DNA of 64,000 nucleotides from Propionibacteriaceae bacterium UBA7704 (GTDB taxonomy: Bacteria > Actinomycetota > Actinomycetes > Propionibacteriales > Propionibacteriaceae): positions 124,492 through 188,491 of the forward strand of contig DLGC01000017.1 in the NCBI GenBank assembly GCA_002482525.1, given 5' to 3'. Below, piece after piece: positions 10,100-18,170 of this stretch. Made by a program: the position numbers and the translations under genes. Below the pieces are notes generated by a model. That model had not been told where the DNA came from. It did no database searches and was given only the letters and a program-made list of their open reading frames with translations. The number at the start of each line of letters is the position of its first letter. Within the stretch, counting starts at the first letter, position 1.

Positions 10100-11000
10100 T
10101 GACCTCACCGGGGTAGGCACCGGGCCGTTCCGCGATGGTGAACGCATCACCCTCAGCGATTCCAAGGGACGGCGGCACTCGGTGGTCCTCGCTGCAGGCG
10201 GGCGATTCCACACCACCAAGGGCGCCATCGAGTTCGACGAACTCATCGGCCAGCCCGAGGGCAGCGTGGTGCGTTCGGTAGGGGGCGCGTCGTATCTGGC
10301 CTTTCGTCCCTTGATGGAGGAGTTCAGTGTGACTATGCCGCGAGGTGCGGCAGTGATCTACCCCAAGGACGCAGCCCAGATCCTGGTGCAGACCGACATC
10401 TTTCCCGGGGCCCGCGTGCTGGAGGCCGGGGCGGGCTCGGGGGCGTTGAGCATGTTCCTCTTGCGCGCCATCGGAGCGACCGGACGGCTGTACTCCTACG
10501 AGCGCCGCGCCGATTTCGCCCAGGTCGCCCAACGCAATGTGGAGGCCTTTTTCGGCGCACCGCATCCGGCGTGGACCCTGCGTGTCGGCGATCTGGTCAC
10601 CGAGTTGGGACTGGAACCGGTAGACCGAGCCGTCTTGGACATGTTGGCGCCTTGGGACTGCATCGAGGCCGTCGCCGGGGTGCTGCAGCCCGGCGGTCTG
10701 TTGTGTTGCTATGTGGCGACCACCACCCAGTTGGGACGCACCATGGACACGCTGCGAGTCCATGGTGGGTTCACCGAACCGGTCGCTCGGGAGTATCAGG
10801 TTCGCGATTGGCACGCCGAAGGTTTGGCGATCCGGCCCGGACACGGCACCAGCGGCCACACCGGCTTTTTGATCTTCACACGCCGTTTGGCTCCGGGCGT
10901 GACGGCACCCGCGCGCAAGCGCCGCCCTGCGCCGGGCGCGTATGGCCCGGACTACACCGGGCCTCGTCCGGCCGGGGTGGAGAGCGACCCGGCTAACTGA
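10092..11000 (+). CDS. trmI: tRNA (adenine-58-N1)-methyltransferase TrmI
   Basis: Adds the m1A58 modification to the T-loop of tRNAs. The 302-aa protein has the SAM-binding motif VLEAGAGSGALSMFLLRA near residues 110-127, the VIYPKDAAQILVQTDIFPG segment and the DMLAPWD motif of the catalytic site. It starts with GTG overlapping the SBP stop. In mycobacteria trmI neighbours the proteasome ATPase and PAC2 genes; here PAC2 and metH are near but no proteasome ATPase follows. Confidence 0.92.
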   Translation: MTDDLTGVGTGPFRDGERITLSDSKGRRHSVVLAAGGRFHTTKGAIEFDELIGQPEGSVVRSVGGASYLAFRPLMEEFSVTMPRGAAVIYPKDAAQILVQTDIFPGARVLEAGAGSGALSMFLLRAIGATGRLYSYERRADFAQVAQRNVEAFFGAPHPAWTLRVGDLVTELGLEPVDRAVLDMLAPWDCIEAVAGVLQPGGLLCCYVATTTQLGRTMDTLRVHGGFTEPVAREYQVRDWHAEGLAIRPGHGTSGHTGFLIFTRRLAPGVTAPARKRRPAPGAYGPDYTGPRPAGVESDPAN

Positions 11001-11054
11001 CTCCCACCTGGTGTCGGTAGGCTGACCCAGGTTGAGCAAGGAGTAGCGAACGAC

Positions 11055-12143
11055 GTGGACGTTGCAGAGTTGTCACCGGTGCTGGTGATCGGCACTGGTT
11101 TGGTTGGAGCATCGGTGGGCCAGGCGCTTACCCGTGCCGGGCTGCAGGTGCACCTGCAGGACCGGGTTTCCAGCCACGCCCAGGTCGCTGCCTCCCGCGG
11201 CGCGGGCACGATCGAACCTGCCGATCCGGCAGCGGTGAAGCTGGTCGTGGTGGCGGTGCCGCCCCAGGCATTGGCTGCCACCATCGCGAAGGCCTTGGAC
11301 GACTATCCGCAAGCCACCGTGACCGACGTCGGATCGGTGAAGGGTGCCGTCGTCGCAGATCTACGGGCCACCGGCAAAGACCTGTCACGCTACGTCGGTT
11401 CGCATCCGATGGCCGGTTCGCAGCGGGTGGGTCCGATGACCGCCAGTGCTGAGTTGTTTGTCGATCGCACTTGGGTGGTGACTCCTCACGACACCGCTGC
11501 GGCCCACGCTGTGCTGGCTGTCAGCAAGGTCGCCGAGTTGTGCGGGGCACGGCGGGTGAGCATGGGGGCAGCCCATCACGATGAGGCGGTGGCACAGGTT
11601 TCGCACCTGCCTCATCTGGTCTCGGTCCTGGTCGCCGAGCGGCTGACCGACGTTCCCGCCGAGCACCTGCGCCTGGCCGGCCAAGGGTTACGCGATGTGA
11701 CGCGCATCGCCGGCTCGGATCCGAAGCTGTGGCAGCAGATCATCGGCGCCAATGCGGCTGCGGTTCGCCATGAGTTGGAGCAACTGCGGGCCAACCTGGA
11801 CCAGCTGATTGCGGCGTTCGACACGGATACCGAATCCGGGCTGGATTCGATCTTGCGGCGCGGCCAGGACGGCACCCGGGCGCTGCCCGGCAAGCACGGT
11901 TTGAATCCGGTTGACTACGCCCAGGTCGTGGTCGAGATCCCAGATGCACCTGGCGCCTTGAGTCGGCTGTTCGTCGACATCGAAGCGGCCGGGGTCAACG
12001 TAGAGGATGTGCGCATCGACCACGACCGGGAGTTGCAGCGCGGCTGGTTGTCGCTGCAAGTGATTCCGGATCGTGCCGCCGAGTTGGCGCAGGCGCTGAC
12101 CACTGCCGGCTGGACTGTGCCCGACCACGATCCACAACTGTGA
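11055..12143 (+). CDS. tyrA: Prephenate dehydrogenase with C-terminal ACT domain
   Basis: Oxidises prephenate to 4-hydroxyphenylpyruvate in tyrosine synthesis. The 362-aa protein has an N-terminal dinucleotide-binding motif GTGLVGASVGQAL (13-25), the SHPMAGSQRVG active-site loop and a C-terminal ACT domain (about 287-362, VEIPDAPGALSRLFVDIE) that probably senses tyrosine. It starts with GTG after AAGGAG. A TAGGCT element lies about 30 nt upstream, so the gene has a short leader. It heads a tyrA-cmk-der operon. Confidence 0.92.
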   Translation: MDVAELSPVLVIGTGLVGASVGQALTRAGLQVHLQDRVSSHAQVAASRGAGTIEPADPAAVKLVVVAVPPQALAATIAKALDDYPQATVTDVGSVKGAVVADLRATGKDLSRYVGSHPMAGSQRVGPMTASAELFVDRTWVVTPHDTAAAHAVLAVSKVAELCGARRVSMGAAHHDEAVAQVSHLPHLVSVLVAERLTDVPAEHLRLAGQGLRDVTRIAGSDPKLWQQIIGANAAAVRHELEQLRANLDQLIAAFDTDTESGLDSILRRGQDGTRALPGKHGLNPVDYAQVVVEIPDAPGALSRLFVDIEAAGVNVEDVRIDHDRELQRGWLSLQVIPDRAAELAQALTTAGWTVPDHDPQL

Positions 12144-12157
12144 GGAGAAGCCCCACC

Positions 12158-12835
12158 ATGACTGCTGACCGATTGGTGATCGCCATCGATGGAGCGAGTG
12201 GGTCTGGAAAGTCCACCACGTCGAAGGGCGTAGCCAAAGCCTTGGGCCTGGCCTACCTCGATACCGGGGCGATGTATCGCGCCGTGGCCTGTGCCTATCT
12301 GGACGCCGGGGTCGACCCGTCCGATACCGAGGGCGTGATCGCGGCAACCGTGGGCGCCGACCTTCAGATCAGCACTGATCCCCAGGTCGAGCAGGTCCTG
12401 GTGAACGGCATCGATGTCACCCAGCGGATACGCGAGCCGGAGATCTCGGCGAAGGTCAGCGCGGTCTCCACGATTCCGGAGTGCCGGGCAGATCTGGTCG
12501 CGCGACAGCGGGCCATCATCGAGGCTGCTGAGAACGGCATTATCGCCGAAGGGCGCGACATCACCACGGTGGTCGCCCCGGATGCTGAGGTGCGGCTGCT
12601 GCTCAGCGCTGATGCCGAGGTACGGCTGGCTCGCCGCAACCGCGACCTGGGTGGTCAGGTGGATGCCGCTGCGTTGGCCGATCAGGTGTTGCGTCGTGAT
12701 CGCGATGATTCGACGCTGGTGAACTTCACCACGGCTGCCGATGGTGTTGTGGGGCTGGACTGCACCAATCTGACTTTGGACGAGACCATCCAGGCAGTGC
12801 TGGATCTCGTCGCTGATGTGCGGAGGCAGTCATGA
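12158..12835 (+). CDS. cmk: Cytidylate kinase
   Basis: Phosphorylates CMP and dCMP with ATP. The 225-aa protein has the P-loop GASGSGKSTTSKG (12-24), YLDTGAMYRA and the GRDITTVV loop that binds CMP. The ATG at 12158 follows GAGGAGAAG at a good distance; an in-frame upstream start at 12140 is less likely. The end overlaps der by 4 nt (ATGA). Confidence 0.95.
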   Translation: MTADRLVIAIDGASGSGKSTTSKGVAKALGLAYLDTGAMYRAVACAYLDAGVDPSDTEGVIAATVGADLQISTDPQVEQVLVNGIDVTQRIREPEISAKVSAVSTIPECRADLVARQRAIIEAAENGIIAEGRDITTVVAPDAEVRLLLSADAEVRLARRNRDLGGQVDAAALADQVLRRDRDDSTLVNFTTAADGVVGLDCTNLTLDETIQAVLDLVADVRRQS

Positions 12836-14175
12836 ATCCTGACGAAGAGTCCACAGCGTTGCGTCCGGTTGTCGCGGTGGTGGGCCGACCCAATGTCGGC
12901 AAGTCGATGCTGGTCAATCGAATCATCGGGCGGCGCGAGGCGGTGGTGCAGGATCTTCCCGGCGTCACCCGGGATCGGGTCAGCTACGACGCCGAATGGG
13001 CCGGCCGTGACTTTGTGATCGTCGATACCGGTGGTTGGGCGCCCGACGCAAAGGGTATGGCCGCTCAGATCGCCGCTCAGGCGGAGTTGGCGATCAGCGC
13101 CGCTGACGCGGTGCTGTTCGTGGTGGACGCCACGGTGGGCACCCAGGATGTTGACGAGGCGGTGGTTCGGGTACTGCGGCGCAGCCGCAAGCCGGTGCTG
13201 CTGGTGGCCAACAAGGTCGACGATGCCCGTACCGAGGCTGATGCCGCCGGCATGTGGAACTTGGGGCTGGGGGAGCCGCATGCGGTCTCCGCGTTGCACG
13301 GACGCGGCACCGGCGATCTTCTGGATGCACTGCTCGACGTGCTGCCCGACACCGGCGCGGTTGCCGAGGCCACTATCGGTGGCCCGCGCCGGGTGGCTAT
13401 CGTCGGCCGACCGAATGTGGGCAAGTCGTCGCTGCTGAACAAGGTGGCCAAAGCCGAGCGGGCCGTGGTCGACAATGCCGCCGGTACCACGGTGGATCCG
13501 GTTGACGAGTTGGTCGTCGTCGGAGGCATCACGTATCAGTTCATCGATACCGCCGGCCTGCGACGTCGCGTCAAAGAGGCCAGCGGGCATGAGTATTACG
13601 CCTCGTTGCGCACCCAGGGTGCGATCGAACGCGCCGAGGTGTGTGTGGTGGTGCTGGATGCCTCGGAGACCATCTCAGATCAGGATTTGCGCATTCTGTC
13701 GATGGTCGAGGATGCCGGCAAGGCGTTGGTGATCGCCTATAACAAGTGGGATCTCACCGATGAGGAGCGCCGCCGCTATCTGGAGCGCGAGATCGAGCAG
13801 GACATTCAGGCTTTCGCCTGGGCGCCGAGTGTGAATATCTCCGCGCTGACCGGACGCGGTGTGGATCGGCTCTCGAAGGCGATTGAGGAGGCTCTGGAGG
13901 GTTGGGAGACGCGGGTTTCGACCGGCAAGCTGAACGCCTTCCTGGGACGCCTGGCGGCGGCTCATCCGCACCCGGTGCGCGGCGGCAAGCAGCCCCGCAT
14001 TCTGTTCGGAACCCAGGCCCACAACTGTCCGCCGACGTTCGCGTTGTTCACCTCTGGGGATTTCGACGCGCCCTATGTGCGGTTCGTGGAACGTCGACTG
14101 CGCGAGGACTTCGGTTTCCGGGGTTCCCCGGTGCATGTCGAGGTGCGGGCCAGGGAGAAGCGCAAGAAGCGCTGA
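12832..14175 (+). CDS. der: Ribosome-associated GTPase Der (EngA)
   Basis: Double GTPase essential for 50S ribosome maturation. The 447-aa protein contains two G domains, with GRPNVGKS P-loops near residues 18 and 190, VDTGGW and IDTAGL G3 motifs, NKVD and NKWD G4 motifs, and a C-terminal KH-like domain ending in a basic tail. Its ATG overlaps the cmk stop. It ends 1 nt before the convergent CoA-binding protein gene, leaving no room for a terminator. Confidence 0.97.
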   Translation: MNPDEESTALRPVVAVVGRPNVGKSMLVNRIIGRREAVVQDLPGVTRDRVSYDAEWAGRDFVIVDTGGWAPDAKGMAAQIAAQAELAISAADAVLFVVDATVGTQDVDEAVVRVLRRSRKPVLLVANKVDDARTEADAAGMWNLGLGEPHAVSALHGRGTGDLLDALLDVLPDTGAVAEATIGGPRRVAIVGRPNVGKSSLLNKVAKAERAVVDNAAGTTVDPVDELVVVGGITYQFIDTAGLRRRVKEASGHEYYASLRTQGAIERAEVCVVVLDASETISDQDLRILSMVEDAGKALVIAYNKWDLTDEERRRYLEREIEQDIQAFAWAPSVNISALTGRGVDRLSKAIEEALEGWETRVSTGKLNAFLGRLAAAHPHPVRGGKQPRILFGTQAHNCPPTFALFTSGDFDAPYVRFVERRLREDFGFRGSPVHVEVRAREKRKKR

Positions 14176-14176
14176 G

Positions 14177-14650
14177 TCAGACCGTCCGGGGGACCGCTCC
14201 GGTGAGTTTCAAGATCGCGCACATCACCTTGTGACCACCATCGGAGGCGGGCCCGAACATCAGCGGACAGCCGCCGTCGATGACGGTCAGGCCGTGTTCT
14301 CGGCCGTAGGCAACCGCTTCGGCATCGACGCTGCCCTTGTCGATGGAACGGTGCATCCACACCTGCGGAATGCCCAGCTCGACGGCTTCGGTCATGGTGC
14401 CCATCGCGTGGATGGGGCTGGTGGCGATGACGACGGCCTCGACTCCGCCAGGGACGGCGGCCAGGGTGGGAAAGGCCGGGTGTTCGCCGATGTGGTCGGT
14501 GTTGGGGTTGATGGCGAACACGTCGTAGCCGCGATCGACGAGCCGGTCGAAGACGGCATTTCCGCCGTGGCTGCCGGCGTCGCGGGAGACGCCGGTGACG
14601 GCAATGCGTTTGTGACTGAGAAAGGACTCTGCTGCTTCGGCAATCTTCAT
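14177..14650 (-). CDS. CoA-binding domain protein (YccU-like)
   Basis: The 157-aa protein consists of a Rossmann-like CoA-binding domain of the CoA_binding_2 family, with AVTGVSRDAGSHGG at the nucleotide-binding loop, VFAINPNTDHI and the conserved GGCPLMF near the end. The physiological role is not known. The start follows AAGGAGGAACG, a strong ribosome binding site. It lies directly downstream of a membrane protein gene on the same strand. Confidence 0.85.
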   Translation of the reverse strand: MKIAEAAESFLSHKRIAVTGVSRDAGSHGGNAVFDRLVDRGYDVFAINPNTDHIGEHPAFPTLAAVPGGVEAVVIATSPIHAMGTMTEAVELGIPQVWMHRSIDKGSVDAEAVAYGREHGLTVIDGGCPLMFGPASDGGHKVMCAILKLTGAVPRTV

Positions 14651-14677
14651 CGTTCCTCCTTGCGGTTGTTTCTTTGG

Positions 14678-15730
14678 TCAGTGGGGCTGAGCGGGCGGTG
14701 GCGGCGGGGGTGGGGGATACCCGTCGGGGTTGACCGGTGGGAAGCCTGGAGGGTTGTAGCTTGCCGCAGTGGGTGGTACGTAGCCGGGAGGCAGCTCCGA
14801 GCGACGCACCTGATCGATGTACATGACGGCGACGTACACACACATGAACGGGGTCACCACAATCTGGTACGCCGTGGTCAGCAGCGTGGGGATGATCAGG
14901 AACGGCGCTGTTGCCAGCAACGCCGCGAAGACCGCAGCGGGGTCGTTGGTGTATTCCAAGGCACTCAGCGATCCCACGGCCGGAATCATGAAGATCTGAG
15001 CGATGAAACTGATGATCGTGCTGCCCACCCCGAGCACGATGGCCAGCAGCAGCACGTAGCCCAGCGTGCGCCAGAACGCACCATCGGTGAGTTTCCAGGA
15101 GCGTTTCAGCGCGCTGATACCGTCCAACTGATCGATGGCGATGAGCGGAACCACATACAGCAGTTTGACGGTGAGGTAGTAGCCGCCCACGATCACGATG
15201 ATCATCGTCACCATGATCACGCCGACCAGGCCCAGGCCCGCCGCTGAGCTTCCACTGGAGCGTGCTGACTCAGCCATGCCGGCGAAGAGCAAGCCCATCA
15301 GGACACTGATCAGGATTACGGCAGCGAGACCCAGTGCGAAGAGCACGGTGAGTCGCGGCAGGAAACCCTTGGTGCCGGCCAGCAGCCCTGAAAAGGTAGG
15401 AGTGCGCCCTTGAGCTACCTCATAGGCCCCGAGGGTGATCATGGCTTGGGCTTTGAACACCGCCAGGTAGGACACCACTACCACTGCGAGATAGCCGACG
15501 ACCATGCCAACGATGGCAGCGACCGACGGCGCTACGCCGGCGATCATCGAGACGATCGAGCCGGCAATCGCCAGCCCGAAGAGGACCAAAGCCACGGTCA
15601 CCACGCCGGTGGCTGCGAGCGTCATTCCCAGCAACAGGCCGAACTTCTGCTTGACGATGGACCAGGTTCCGGAGAAGACCGCCATGACGTCCATGGGACT
15701 TGGCTTGAGCAGTGGGGTAGGCGCGAGCAT
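14678..15730 (-). CDS. Multi-pass membrane protein with proline-rich tail
   Basis: The 350-aa protein has about six strongly hydrophobic segments (roughly residues 30-60, 65-100, 130-155, 170-195, 215-245, 265-300) and a cytoplasmic-looking tail rich in Pro, Gly and Tyr. The repeated GTWSIVKQKFG and ALKRSWKLTDGAFWRTLGYV elements resemble the membrane domain seen in glycerophosphodiesterase-type and DUF7847-like proteins; no enzymatic domain is present. TAGATT (15737-15742, minus strand) lies 6 nt upstream, indicating a leaderless start. Confidence 0.7.
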   Translation of the reverse strand: MLAPTPLLKPSPMDVMAVFSGTWSIVKQKFGLLLGMTLAATGVVTVALVLFGLAIAGSIVSMIAGVAPSVAAIVGMVVGYLAVVVVSYLAVFKAQAMITLGAYEVAQGRTPTFSGLLAGTKGFLPRLTVLFALGLAAVILISVLMGLLFAGMAESARSSGSSAAGLGLVGVIMVTMIIVIVGGYYLTVKLLYVVPLIAIDQLDGISALKRSWKLTDGAFWRTLGYVLLLAIVLGVGSTIISFIAQIFMIPAVGSLSALEYTNDPAAVFAALLATAPFLIIPTLLTTAYQIVVTPFMCVYVAVMYIDQVRRSELPPGYVPPTAASYNPPGFPPVNPDGYPPPPPPPPAQPH

Positions 15731-15782
15731 GAGTCCAATCTAGAGGAAACGACGGCCTCGATCATCTGCTTCGGCGCGCGCG

Positions 15783-15812
15783 TTGGGGACTACCCGCCGA
15801 TGCGTGTAAAGT
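15783..15812 (+). promoter_or_regulatory. Candidate promoter of tRNA-Pro
   Basis: TTGGGG (15783-15788) and TAAAGT (15807-15812) are separated by 18 nt and lie about 30 nt before the tRNA. This is the best sigma-70-like pair in the 112-bp gap. Confidence 0.45.
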
Positions 15813-15842
15813 GACGCGCCGGGGTTCGCCCCGAACGAAGAA

Positions 15843-15919
<77 letters not shown>

Positions 15920-15920
15920 A

Positions 15921-17220
15921 TGTGATGAGTCGCGACATCGGTTACAGGTGAGTCGCGCACAGGTGTCAGGAGGAGTTCGGCCATCGGCCGGGCTCCTCCT
16001 GTGTGTTGGGCCGGTAGTTGTGGTCCGGGTTGATGGTGTGGGTGGCCAGGATTTAGCGGGTGTCGAGGGCGATGGTGGTGACGGTGGTGTCGTCGGAGAT
16101 GGCTACTAGGACGCGGGTTCCTTTGTGGGCGGCGGCGATGTGGAGGTGGTGGAGTTTGCCGGCTCTGCGCAGGGTGATGCGTCCGGTTATGTCGATGCGG
16201 TCGTAGCGGATGCGGTAGTGGCTGTTGGTGGTCGTGGTGGCTGGAGCTGCTTTGGGGTGGGCGTGGTAGGCGTCGGCGGGGGTGGTGCGGTTGAAGGCTC
16301 GGTGGGGTCGGTGGCGGTTGTAGTGGCTGGTGAAGGTGTCGAGTTGGTGTTGCAGGGCGCTGATGGTGGCTGGGGCGGGTTGGGCGGCTAGCCAGCGTTT
16401 CAGGGTTTGGTGGAAGCGTTCGATCTTGCCTTGGGTTTGGGGATGGTTGGGTGAGCCGTTCTTCTGGATCACACCGAGCAGGGGCAGCAGGTACTCGAAT
16501 GCGTTTTGTCCGCCGGTGAGCCGGGAGGTGTATACCGCGCCGTTGTCGGTGAGGGTCGAGACGGGGACGCCGTGGGTGTCGCAGCTGGTCAGGAACGTGT
16601 TGACCACGTCGTCGCCGGTGACCCGGGGGAACGCGACGCAGGCCAGCAGGTAGCGGGAGTGGTCATCGAGCCAGTTCAGGATCTCGACACCGCTGCAGTC
16701 GGCCAACTGCCTGTGCGTGAAATCGGATTGCCAGCACTGGTTAGGCAGGTCGGCCTGGAACCGGACATAGGAAGTCCTGGGTCGTTTGCGGGGTTGGGCA
16801 GTGACCAGCCCGGCAGCGTGCAGGACCCGGCGGATCGTCGAGATCGCCGGCGGCCGGATCTGTTCTTGTTCGAGATGCCAACTGATCGTGCCCGGACCGG
16901 CATCCAACCCCGCAGCAGTCAACGCCAGGTGTAGCTCCACGACCCGCGCCCGAACCGACTCACTAGCCATTGCCGGGTTCGATTTCGGTCTTCGCGAGCG
17001 GGGTTCCAACCCGGTCAAACCCTCTGCCCGGTACCGGGCCAACAACCGGTGCAAATACTGCCGGCTTGTCCGATACTGCTCAGCGGCTTGGCTGACGCTG
17101 AGCTGCCCAGCCACGATCTTCAACACCACAACCCGATGCTTCGACATACACCCGACTGTCGCCTATGACCCGACTCACCAGTCGCCTATCACCTGTCGCC
17201 TATGCCGTGAACCCAGACAT
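15921..17220 (-). mobile_element. IS481-family insertion sequence, about 1.3 kb, apparently intact
   Basis: The left end TGTGATGAGTCGCGACATCGG and the reverse complement of the right end (from 17219 inward, TGTCTGGGTTCACGGCATAGG) match imperfectly over about 40 bp, including a shared ACAGGTGA, and so form terminal inverted repeats. The element holds one full transposase gene. It is flanked by a perfect 15-bp direct repeat. The right end contains three copies of GTCGCCTAT (17158-17166, 17181-17189, 17195-17203), probably transposase-binding sites. A hairpin at 15967-16001 may end the transposase transcript. The exact right end is uncertain by 1 bp. Confidence 0.85.
16053..17147 (-). CDS. IS481-family transposase
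   Basis: The 364-aa DDE transposase has an N-terminal helix-turn-helix (SQAAEQYRTSRQYLHRLL), an rve-type catalytic core with CWQSDFTH (first Asp), LTDNG (second Asp) and HPQTQGKIERFHQT (Glu), and a C-terminal beta-rich tail. All catalytic residues are present and the frame is open throughout, so the element could still be active. Confidence 0.95.
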   Translation of the reverse strand: MSKHRVVVLKIVAGQLSVSQAAEQYRTSRQYLHRLLARYRAEGLTGLEPRSRRPKSNPAMASESVRARVVELHLALTAAGLDAGPGTISWHLEQEQIRPPAISTIRRVLHAAGLVTAQPRKRPRTSYVRFQADLPNQCWQSDFTHRQLADCSGVEILNWLDDHSRYLLACVAFPRVTGDDVVNTFLTSCDTHGVPVSTLTDNGAVYTSRLTGGQNAFEYLLPLLGVIQKNGSPNHPQTQGKIERFHQTLKRWLAAQPAPATISALQHQLDTFTSHYNRHRPHRAFNRTTPADAYHAHPKAAPATTTTNSHYRIRYDRIDITGRITLRRAGKLHHLHIAAAHKGTRVLVAISDDTTVTTIALDTR

Positions 17221-17235
17221 TGTCAGCCCGACCAA
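17221..17235 (+). repeat. Right copy of 15-bp direct repeat
   Basis: A second copy of the tRNA-Pro 3' end including CCA. It directly precedes a strong hairpin that was probably the tRNA terminator before the insertion. Confidence 0.85.
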
Positions 17236-17268
17236 AGCCCTGGTGAGAGACAACTGTCACCAGGGCTT
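17235..17268 (+). terminator. Stem-loop, probable original tRNA-Pro terminator
   Basis: A perfect 12-bp stem AAGCCCTGGTGA / TCACCAGGGCTT with a 10-nt loop, followed by CGTCGTTTCT. It lies just after the second copy of the tRNA end, which is where a tRNA terminator would be expected if the IS were removed. Confidence 0.7.
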
Positions 17269-17430
17269 CGTCGTTTCTGAGGGCGGTCACTGGCTGGTCC
17301 ACTCGCTCGATCTGCTCGCTCCCACCGTTGCTGAAGTGGATAAGCCTCCTGCGGTCCCGTCGCGAGTGAAGTGCACCAATAGGTGTCCGTGGAGTGGATC
17401 AGAATCCGCGCACGACGATGTTCCGGTCCC

Positions 17431-17465
17431 CCTTCTGGGAGGGTCGGAGCGAGTCTCCCAGAAGG
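17431..17465. terminator. Hairpin at the 3' end of the recombinase remnant
   Basis: A perfect 11-bp stem CCTTCTGGGAG / CTCCCAGAAGG with a 13-nt loop, immediately after the stop codon of the minus-strand recombinase remnant. No strong T-run is seen on either side. Confidence 0.55.
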
Positions 17466-18030
17466 TCACAGGCGGGGCCCGTCGCGGCGGCTGGTGTCGC
17501 TTCTAGTGAGGGCTGCGGACAGGAACTGGTTGGCCTGCCGGGCCGCCTCGGCGCGGCGCCGATGGTCGGGGTGCGGGTAGCCTCTGGTCGTCTCGCTCGA
17601 CTGGTGCCAGAGAATCTCTTGGAGCACGTGCAGGGCGATGCCGGCGTCGGCCATCCAGGTCGATCCGGTGTGCCACAGCTCGTGACGGGTGAGGTGGCCG
17701 AAGCCGAGCCTTGCCACGAGGTGGTTCCGGCGGCTCGCGTCGCCCACGGTGGCGGTCGTGAGGACTCCACCGCGTGGTCCGCGCAGGAGCGGATCGCCGG
17801 GCTCCTTGCCGTCGGTGAGGCGTTAGAGGATGGGTTCGATAGCGTTGAGCATCGGGAAGGGACGGTCTCTGCGGCCTTTGGTCTGCTTGATGACGAGGCC
17901 ACCTTTGCCGGGATAGTGCTGGTGTCTGATCCACGCGATCCGGTTGTCCCGGTCCATGTCTCCGACCCGGAGACCGGTGTCGTAGAGTCCACGCGCTGAC
18001 GCACCGGCACGATTGAGCCAGTCGTCGCAC
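17466..18030 (-). pseudogene. Tyrosine recombinase (integrase) remnant, C-terminal half
   Basis: One minus-strand frame reads DDWLNRAGASARGLYDTGLRVGD at its N-terminal end and continues to TRHELWHTGSTWMADAGIA and SSETTRGYPHPDHR, matching the catalytic half of a tyrosine site-specific recombinase. The first Arg (TGLR), the beta-hairpin Lys, a later His and the nucleophile Tyr remain. The H-x-x-R motif has Trp instead of Arg. The frame is broken by TAA near 17823 and by TGA near 18030, and the N-terminal DNA-binding half is missing. It is presumably the decayed integrase of the island next to tRNA-Pro. The last 93 codons (17466-17747) remain open. Confidence 0.8.
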
Positions 18031-18133
18031 CCTCACGCGACCGCCACGGAGGAACTGAAGCGGCAGTCTCTCTGACGACACGACTGGCGCTGGACTCCTT
18101 CGGTCGCCGGAATTCTTGCGCCGTGAGGGATAC

Positions 18134-18149
18134 TCGATCTCAAGATCGA
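18134..18149. promoter_or_regulatory. Inverted repeat upstream of the TS-like gene, candidate operator
   Basis: TCGATCT-CA-AGATCGA has perfect 7-bp arms. It lies 21 bp before the start at 18171 and next to GATACT, a weak -10-like hexamer. A regulator has not been identified. Confidence 0.4.
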
Positions 18150-18170
18150 AGCGGCTCGGGGAGGGTATGC

